Source: Avena insularis
Taxonomy: Eukaryota; Streptophyta; Magnoliopsida; Poales; Poaceae
Length of the DNA: 64,000 nucleotides
NCBI GenBank assembly: GCA_023614405.1
Contig: CM042685.1
Location: forward strand, 85,674,684 to 85,738,683
Direction of reading: 5' to 3'
Below the pieces are notes generated by a model. It saw nothing but the letters and a program-made list of their open reading frames with translations. It was not told where the DNA came from and ran no database searches. Position numbers and translations under genes: made by a program. Positions 56,601 to 64,000 of this stretch are shown here, piece by piece; positions within the stretch are counted from its first letter, which is position 1; each line of letters begins with the position of its first letter.

Positions 56601-57944
56601 AATCCCCTTGGAGACCCCGTTTTAGGGAAATAAAAAGTGTAGGATGGGAAGACCTCAGAAAAAGACTTACAAAAATGTTTTATGAGAAAACCTTGGTGAG
56701 GCTTGGACTACCAAGTGGTCTGGAAAATGATAAAGGTTTTATTTTTACAAAATGGTTGGACGGAAGATGGAGGAAAAATGTTTACGAAAACATGTCGGTG
56801 TACAGTTCTTAATGCTTGAGCAATTAACCCGTGCAACCACATTACTCTGGAATGGGACGGGGTTGGGCTGGAAGTTTGTCTAATCTGGTATAGGTGCCTC
56901 ATACTACTATAGGGGCATACAATCCCCAGAGGGTGGGCCTTCTCTATCCAACGGTCCATGTGTGGCAACGATCGGGAGAAGGAACGAAGGGTTTGCGAGC
57001 CTCCACGCGATACTATGAGCCCCTCATTTAAAGAGCACACAAGTTAAGGTGCAAAACGTGCTCCGTTTGGCTGGTTACTATATAGGGCATCCCGGTTTTG
57101 AGGGGATTAACCTCATAGGGTAGGCACTTGTATCAGAGAGGGCATTCGGATGGTCTTGACTGGTTATTCGACCCACGATCGGTGTAGATTAGGGATGGGT
57201 AATCAGATGGTGTGGGTACATTGTACAACCTCTGCAGAGTGTAAATCTATTTGAATAGCCGAGTCCTCGGTCCTGGATGGTTTTGATGGCTATTGTACGG
57301 CGGTGATGGTTTTGATTTCAAAAAGAACTTCAGAAAAGCAATGGCTTGGAAATGTTTTGACCATGAGATGGTCAGGAAAGGGAGGAAGGAGTTTGGTCAT
57401 GAGATGACCGGAAGGAAAAACAAATGGGTGACCCAATCCTAGTGATTTCTGAAAATAATTCAAAAAGGTCTCCAAAATGTTTTCAACAAAGATATAGAGA
57501 TATGCTATATCAACAAGAGAAACAAATTTTAAAAAAAAGCTCTTATGGAGCCATCCTAAAACAGCCATATTGCATATCCTTTATTTCTTGTTCTCTTAAG
57601 GTGGTTTGTGAGTACATTCAAATTACTCACCAGTATTGCCCCTGGCTATTTACTTGGCCAGACTTTCAGAAGCAAGAGGAACGATGGTGTTTGCTAACGT
57701 CTATGCGAGCTAGGTCGTCTTCCCAGTCAATCGCCTATAGGTTAAGGCATGACATGAGCTCTGCGCTTGACGACTTCCGCTATTGATGTTGTATCGCCAT
57801 AAGGGCATAAATATAAGTATTTGTATTCGCTAATTATGGATGTTGTAATGATACTTGTCGGTTATGCTCACAGATCGCTGATCATGGGAATGTGAATTGT
57901 AGGCATACCAGGTATTCTTGGACCGTAAATTGGGGGGTGCCACA
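50668..57944 (+). mobile_element. Element Y2: solo LTR of a very long-LTR gypsy family
   Basis: It starts TGTAACATCCC and ends ...GGGGGGTGCCACA. The flanks are ctttc (50663-50667) and ctttg (57945-57949), four of five bases alike. Without the CACTA insertion it is about 5.8 kb. There is no PBS, PPT or ORF of an internal region, so I take it as one solo LTR. It has AT-rich ends and a GC-rich block at about 52700-53640, with many short ORFs that are not conserved in Y1. Confidence 0.65.
54663..56107. mobile_element. Non-autonomous CACTA transposon
   Basis: The terminal inverted repeats CACTACTAGGAAAAGGG (54663) and its complement ...CGTTTTCCTAGTAGTG (ending 56107) are the standard CACTA ends. 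The 3-bp target duplication is tcc (54660-54662 and 56108-56110). Subterminal regions (54680-54860 and 55760-56090) are packed with short GTGCGCCAC/TAGCGCAC words in both orientations, the usual transposase-binding layout. At 1445 bases it has no transposase. The interior holds a GC-rich purine-heavy block (54900-55350) and an AT-rich part. ORFs at 54755-55240 and 54888-55358 are low-complexity Glu/Lys/Arg/Gly and not called as genes. Confidence 0.92.
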
Positions 57945-59485
57945 CTTTGATCAATACCGGTTTGTGAAGTGTAATTCAGGTGCATGAAACAACTTTTTCG
58001 GGTGTCAATTTTTCCGCAATATCCAAGAGAGATATTTTGCACATTGGGATTTTGTGGATTTGGTGAAGTACGCATGGGGGGTCACACATATTGATGAAGT
58101 CTAGTGAAACTATTGTACTATTTATAGTGCAATGGGGACACACCCTAGACAAGTTAAAAATCTAGACGATTGATGATGATCCTTTCTTACTAAGTAGGTA
58201 AAAGAATAGTTCTCTACATCACCATAAAACCCCCTAATCTAGCAAAGTGTGTTGGAAGTGTCTAAATTATTTTTGAAGGGATGTGATGTGGTATAGCAAT
58301 GTGATGTATGAGACGTGTTATGTTGTAATCTTGTTGGGAATGAGTGGCCAGAGTCGTGATGATTGTTATAATATTATTGTAATAGCCATAGTTATTTTTA
58401 CTTTGTTTTCTAGAATAGCAATAGTTGTAAAATCCAGACATGGATATGATGATCAAGCAACGACGGACCTCGATCCTATGACTGTGGCGCGTGGAGGAGT
58501 ACATGGCGACGGAAGACATTGATGATCGAGATCATTGGCGCCACATAACATGAATTACTATATGAATTACTTTTGGTGTTAATCCGTTTATGCCCTTTAT
58601 TTGTTGCGTGGTAGTTGTAATAAATAGGGTGATCCCTCACTTAAAATTATCAAGTTAAAAGTGTTCTCCCTAAGTTAGGCGCCACATAACATGAGCATCG
58701 AACTGGTGTGGGTCATGTAACATGGGTGCGCCTAGTGATGTTCATAATGTGGGTGCGAGACTATCGCACGGCCGATGAACTAAGGTTCACTTGACATACT
58801 GCCTAAAAATTCTAGAGTATGGAACACAAGATTATAAAGATTAACAAGAATTATATGGAGATGTGATTGGTATGATTACCTACCTGTTTTGCTCCCTGGA
58901 ATGCGATGTAACATTGGAGTTGGGAAAGTAAGACATGGATCTTGAATCACTAAGCATCAATTATGAGGGATATTGATCTTAGTGGGAGATACAAAATAAT
59001 TAAGTTGTTAATTTTGAGTAGCTCATTAATCATGAACTATTGATCTTAGTGAATTTGCATAGTTTGTAGTAGTCTTTGGCATCCGCTATCCACCATACAT
59101 TTAGATTGTTAATTGAGATAGAAACCTATAGATATATATTAATTTACTTTGCGTACTAGAACCATAATGTTGAAGTGACAATTAAAGATTGATTCCTATT
59201 CCAAACTTTTGGTGAACCCTCACGTTCTCCATGCGAATTGAGAAAAGATCAATGATTCCAATTAGTACCTAGCATCATGCTTGCCTCCATGAAACTTGAT
59301 CTTCAAAATATATTTTGATAATCTAAGTGTTCTAGGAACTGAAAAGATTGTTTCAGAAACAAGCAAGGAGTGAAATATATTTGATATATAAAACCTTGTT
59401 TTGTTGCATGATGATTGAGAGTTATTTGGTGAAACATGTGCTCATGTTGTATGAGTGTATGCAAAGATTGAATATGCTAGGCGTC
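57945..59485. other. No gene recognised; degenerate repeat-like sequence
   Basis: AT-rich; the longest ORFs are under 90 codons with no motif. The phrase GCGCCACATAACATGA occurs twice (about 58538 and 58680), a weak direct repeat. The text after about 58860 resembles degraded retrotransposon internal sequence, but I cannot name it. Confidence 0.4.
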
Positions 59486-59628
59486 TGTAACACCCTGGCC
59501 TCTTCGGACCAGCGGCTGTCACTCTTGGAAGCTCAATAGGATCTCTAGACTAACCCCATAGACCAACACTAGTCTTTTTCTGCACACTTTGTCCTCACTC
59601 GTGCGCACCCGATACCCACTTCCCGATT

Positions 59629-59679
59629 GGTCACCCATCCTCAAATTGCTCGATGACATGCATGCTTATCCTTAGAGTT
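59629..59679 (-). promoter_or_regulatory. 5S-like Pol III promoter region, Cassandra LTR 1
   Basis: The minus strand of 59629-59640 is GGATGGGTGACC, a perfect 5S C-box. The upstream A-box part (59661-59679, minus AACTCTAAGGATAAGCATG) is diverged. Confidence 0.75.
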
Positions 59680-59947
59680 CTTTTCAGATGACCTTCTAGA
59701 AAAGAAGTTGCAACTTGCTGGTATGTGTATACTATCAATCCTATTAAGTAATGCGCCAGGGTATCACATACACCCACTCTTAGAAGATCGACACCCTTGT
59801 CGATCAACCACATGTCAGGAATGTCCCCTCTTTGCATATGTCTATGTGTTTAGTGCTGGCACATGTGCCAAGCCGTGTCCACTCCGGGCCACGCGAGCCA
59901 TGCTCCACATGTCAACCATTGACTCGGACACTCCCTTTGTAACCGTG

Positions 59948-59966
59948 AGGGTTGGCTCTGACTACT
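59948..59966 (-). other. Degenerate PBS of the Cassandra element
   Basis: The minus strand directly after the LTR reads AGTAGTCAGAGCCAAC, which retains TCAGAGCCA of the initiator-Met PBS TGGTATCAGAGCCA. Confidence 0.5.
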
Positions 59967-60107
59967 TGTAACACCTCGGCTTCTCTAGACCAGTGGTTGT
60001 CACTCCTGGAAGCTCAATAGGATCTCTAGATTAACCCATAGACCAACACTAGACTTTTCTGTGCACTTTGTCTTCACTCGTGCGCACCCGGTACCCAATT
60101 CCCTATA

Positions 60108-60157
60108 GGTCACCCATCCTCAAATTGCTCTAGGACAATCGCACTTAACTTCAGAGT
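60108..60157 (-). promoter_or_regulatory. 5S-like Pol III promoter region, Cassandra LTR 2
   Basis: Minus strand GGATGGGTGACC at 60108-60119 and AACTCTGAAGTTAAGTGCG at 60139-60157. The A-box part is better preserved than in the other LTR. Confidence 0.8.
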
Positions 60158-60247
60158 TATTTTCAGATGAGATTCTGGAAAAGAAGCTGCAACTTGTTGG
60201 TATGGGTATACTATCAATCCTATTAAGCTATGCGCTAGGGTCTCACA

Positions 60248-61540
60248 GTGCATCACTGGGCATTAAACATATTCTTGTATCCCTCCAATCAAGATATAGT
60301 AGCTTCATCGTGAAGTAGTCATGATGGGATGGATAAAAAGTGTGGGTAAATTGTTTACTATACTTAAATTGCCTATAGTTGAAACTGGAAGAATGCTAGT
60401 CAACTGATGATAGTGGACATCAACTTCAAAAGTGTCAATCCAAGGGTGCCAGTAGTTGACTAACACGCCTACAATTATGTTCCAATGAAGATAGAGCCAC
60501 TATTGATTTTCAGTGTTTCTTCTCCAAAGAGAGGAAAACAGAAAGGCAAATTGCAAAAATTATATGGCAGAAAAGAAAGACTAGAAAGGGCTAGCTCAAG
60601 AGTATATAGATGATATACAAGTTATGGATGTATTCTTTGCTAGTTGACAATGTAATTATTGGGTAATTGGTACTGAATTGGTTGGTATGAAGTGTCATAC
60701 AGAGCAACGCAATTCAAGAACTACAACACCCTAAGTAAAAGGATGTGGGGATGATGCACGCTGGAAACAAAATAAGGTGTTATTATGTTCGTCGTCGGCA
60801 TCTTACCTAGACCATGAGATTTATTATAAGAACTTAGTAAATATTGCATAGTTCTTTCTGGGTGAGAACAATGGTTGTTCATATTGAAGTTTTGATCCAT
60901 GGTGGATGGATTATTTGTTATAAATCTTGAAGGTAAATCACACATCATAACACTAACACTAAACATCGCAAGAAAATAATTGAATTTCACTTAAATTGTG
61001 ACACCACCATTCATGTCATAATGGAATGAAATGCATGAATAAAATCCATGTTAATGGACTTTGGAGTCATTGGATTATGAATCAATTGATGGTTGTGACA
61101 CTTGTCTAACATACCAAAACTCCGCTCCCATCCCAATATTGAACGAACGACTAACTTGCTAGAGATCATACATGGTTGTGTGTAGTCCATTATGAGTAGC
61201 CATGCGTGATGGGTTCTTCTACTTCAAATACTTTCACTAATGATTTGAGTGGATATATATGGGTATATATATTTGATGAGAATGAAGTATGAGACATTTG
61301 AAAAATGTTCAAAGTGTTTTGGCATGAAGTATAAAATCATCGTAACAAAAAAATCAAGAATATATGATTGGATCGTAGAGGACAATATTTGAGTTATGAG
61401 TTTAGCAAGCATCTAAGAGTTGCGGAATTATTCCACAACTTGCACCTTCTGAAACACCACAAGGGTGTGGAGTGTTCTTGATATGTAATTAAACCTTGTT
61501 TGACATGGTTGGATCTATAATGAAAATTATTTCTATTTTC
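60248..61540. other. No gene recognised; continuation of the sequence interrupted by Cassandra
   Basis: AT-rich with no ORF above 90 codons. It is similar in style to 58860-59485, consistent with one degraded retrotransposon-like segment split by the Cassandra insertion. The family is not identified. Confidence 0.4.
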
Positions 61541-61968
61541 GTGCCCCAGTTCATTAATTGTACTCATTTTTGCCCAGAGGCTAAACTTTTCCTCACTTTT
61601 GCCCAACCTATTGTCTAAAACTCTCAGCCGGTCTGAAACTTATTGTTCGTCATCCTTGCTGTTACATGTAGAGGGGTGGGGTCGTGTTTGGTCAGGTACC
61701 ATAATGGACAGTTCTCTCCACTTACCCAGATTAGTGTGGGTCCCATAGCTTATCCACTTGAGCGTTAGACCCACAACTTACACAGGTTAGCGTTGCATGA
61801 TTTGGATCCCGAGCTAGCCCCATGCCCGTGCCCATGCCGTTGCCTCCCCTTTCTTCTTATTCTTCTTCTTCTCTGCTGAGAACAACCCTTCTTTGGCCGG
61901 CGAGCTATGTCTAGCTTCACATCGGCCTACCTTTTGTCTTGGCCGTAGTATGGTGTCGTGGTGTTAAC
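61541..61968. other. Unclassified spacer before the tandem array
   Basis: It includes two TTTTGCCCA words (about 61566 and 61597) and a TTCTTCTT run (about 61851-61873). No ORF, no terminal repeats found. Confidence 0.4.
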
Positions 61969-64000
61969 CTATACGAAAATTATTCACCTTTGAACACTTC
62001 CCCTTCAAATCACACTTAGGACATGATAATGTTCAGCTTAGAAAATCTTGAGTGTTTATCATTTTTAGAGAGAGAAATGTTATGCATAAACAAAAATATA
62101 CAAAAAATATATAACTCTAAAACACTTTCCCTTAAAATCACACTTAGGACATGATATTGTTGTGCTAAGAAAATCTTGAGATTTTATCATTTTCAGACAA
62201 TGAAAAGTAATGCATAAACATGCATATACAAAGAATTATACACCATTGAACTCTTTCCATTAAAATCACACTTAGGACATGGTAGTGTTGTTTTAAGAAA
62301 ATCTTGAGAGTTTCTCATTTTAGATATTGAAATGTAATGCATAAACCTGCATATACGAAATTATACACCTTTGAACACTTTCCATTCTAATCGCACTTAG
62401 GACATGATAATGTTGTGCTAAGAAAATCTTCAGAGTTTATCATTTTTAAATATTTTAATGTAATGAATATACGAAAATTATACACCTTTGAAAACTTTCC
62501 CTTCAAATCACACTTAGCACATGATAATGTTGTGCTAAGAAAATCTTTAGAGTTTATCATTTTCAGATAGTGAGATGTAATGCATAAACATGCCTTTACG
62601 AAAATTATACACATTTGAACACTTTCCTTTCAAATCACACTTAGGACATGATAATGTTGTGCTAATAAATTCTTGAGAGTTTATCATTTTGAGAGACTGA
62701 AATGTAATCTTAAACTTGCATATACAAAAATTATACACCTTTGAAAACTTTCCCTTCAAATCACACTTAGGACATGATAATGTTCTGCTAAGAAAATCTT
62801 GAGAGTTTATCATTTTCAGACAGTGAAAATTAATGCATAAACATGCATATACTAAAAGTATACACCTTTTAACACTTTCCCTTCAAATCATAACTAGGAC
62901 ATGATAATGTTGTGATAACAAAATCCTGAGAGTTTATCATTTTTAGAGAGTGAAATGTAATGCATAAACATGCATATAAGAAATTATAGACCTTTGAACA
63001 CTTTACCTTCTAATCACACTTAGGATATGATAATGTTGTGCTAAGAAAATCTTGAGAGTTTATCATTTTCAGATAGTGAGATGTAATGCATAAACATGCC
63101 TATACGAAAATTATACACCTTTGACACTTTTCCTTCAAATCACACTTAGGACATGATAATGTTGTGCTAATAAATTCTTGAGAGTTTATCGTTTTCAGAG
63201 ATTGAAATGTAATATTAAACTTGCATATACGAAAATTATACACCTTTGAAAACTTTCCCTTCAAATCAAACTTAGGACATGATAATTTTCGGCTAAGAAA
63301 ATCTTGAGATATTATCATTTTCAGAAAGTGAAAAGTAATGCATAAACATGCATATACGAAAAATTATACACCTTTGAACACTTTCCCTTCAAATCACAAT
63401 TAGGACATGATAAAATCTTGAGAGTTTATGATTTTTAGAGAGTGAAATGTAATGCATAAACATGCATATAAGAAATTATAGACCTTTGAACACTTTCCCA
63501 TCTAGTCACACTTAGGACATGATAATGTTGTGCCAAGAAAATATTTAGAGTTTATCATTTTTAGAGAGCTAAATCTAATGCATAAACATGCATATACGAA
63601 AATTATGCACCTTTGAAAACATTCCCTTTAAATTACAGTTAGGACATGATAATGTTCTGCTAAGAAAACTTTATATTTTATCATTTTTTGAGAGTGAGAT
63701 TTAATGCATAAACATGCCTATACGAAAATTATACACCTTTAAACACTTTCCCTTCAAATCACACTTACGACATGATAATGTTGTGCTAATAAGTTCTTGA
63801 GAGTTTATCATTTTCAGAGACTAAACTATAATGGATAAACATGCATATACAAAAATTATACACATTTGAGATATTTCCGTTCAAATCACACTTAGGACAT
63901 GATAATGTTCTACTAATAAAATCCTGAGAGTTTATCATTATTAGAGAGTGAAATGTAATGCATATACAAAAAAATTCCAACAATTGAACACTTTCCCTTC
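61969..64000. repeat. AT-rich tandem array, about 126-bp unit, 16 units visible
   Basis: The anchor ACATGATAATG recurs at 62021, 62149, 62277, 62402, 62519, 62646, 62772, 62899, 63025, 63151, 63277, 63405, 63517, 63644, 63770 and 63897. Spacings are 112-128, mostly 126-127. Each unit also has ATACGAAAATTATACACC, TTTCCCTTCAAATCACACTT, TTGAGAGTTTATCATTTT and AATGCATAAACATGCA. Units differ by several per cent and one (63405-63517) lacks about 14 bases. The array runs off the window end. I do not recognise it as a known Triticeae satellite. Confidence 0.9.

Larger units (their letters stand above)
59486..60247 (-). mobile_element. Cassandra-type TRIM element with 5S-like LTRs
   Basis: Two direct repeats of about 282 bases (59486-59769 and 59967-60247) flank only 197 bases. 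On the minus strand each LTR starts TGTGA(T/G)ACCCT and ends ...GGTGTTACA. Inside each, the minus strand contains AACTCTGAAGTTAAG (or a diverged form) followed about 20-30 bases later by GAGGATGGGTGACC. These match the internal promoter region and C box of plant 5S rRNA. This is the defining feature of Cassandra, a non-coding element (TRIM) widespread in plants. There is no clear target duplication (gcgtc left, gtgca right). Confidence 0.85.

Noticed and set aside
59629..60157. True 5S rRNA gene
   Set aside because: Only the promoter-like part of 5S is present, twice, inside matching LTRs of a miniature element; the rest of the 5S sequence is absent.
61969..64000. CRISPR-like array
   Set aside because: Units are fully repeated with no unique spacers, and the context is a plant genome; it is a plain tandem repeat.

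Overview
The window looks like intergenic DNA of a large grass genome, most probably Triticeae (wheat, barley, rye or Aegilops type). Almost every base I can explain lies in nested LTR retrotransposons, with one CACTA transposon, one Cassandra-type miniature retrotransposon and a satellite-like array at the right edge. I see no intact cellular protein gene, rRNA or tRNA gene. All coding regions are transposon-derived, and nearly all carry stops or frameshifts. I use neutral letters (V, W, X, Y, Z) for the elements because family names cannot be confirmed without a search.

Layout, left to right. 1-3813: right end of an LTR, PBS and internal part of an Athila-like, probably non-autonomous element (V). 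3814-8663: element X1, with a 3.87-kb LTR, PBS and a gag broken by a stop. It ends abruptly against a fragment of another LTR (8664-9006). 9007-12337, 44416-45398 and 46954-47075: one very long LTR of family Y (Y1, minus strand), split by two later insertions. The first is element Z (12338-44415, flanked by aatat). The second is a solo LTR (45399-46948, flanked by cacac). 47076-50667: degraded LTR pieces, including a copia-type LTR with PBS. 50668-57944: a second Y LTR (Y2), apparently solo, carrying a CACTA element (54663-56107, flanked by tcc). 57945-61968: degenerate sequence without genes, carrying a Cassandra-like element (59486-60247). 61969-64000: an AT-rich tandem array of about 126 bp per unit that runs off the end.

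Element Z is the centrepiece. It is a minus-strand gypsy-type element with about 0.78-kb LTRs, gag fragments, 110-bp minisatellites and an antisense ORF of the 'putative gypsy type transposon' family that has its own GT-AG intron. Its internal region is present as three copies of a 2.7-2.9-kb unit. Its 3' LTR was hit by the 8.8-kb Athila-like element W (12929-21691). Its interior was hit by X2, a non-autonomous relative of X1 whose only protein is a multi-zinc-knuckle ORF. X2 and adjoining Z sequence were then rearranged. The two X2 LTRs now point at each other, the gacat target duplication is found in opposite orientations at their outer ends, and 768-bp inverted duplications plus a 57-bp fold-back insert mark the breakpoints. 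One inversion of about 8.5 kb explains the whole arrangement.

Relative order of events by nesting: V before X1; Y1 before Z; Z (with its tandem duplication) before X2 and before W; X2 before the inversion. No pol genes (reverse transcriptase, RNase H, integrase) are visible in any element of the window.
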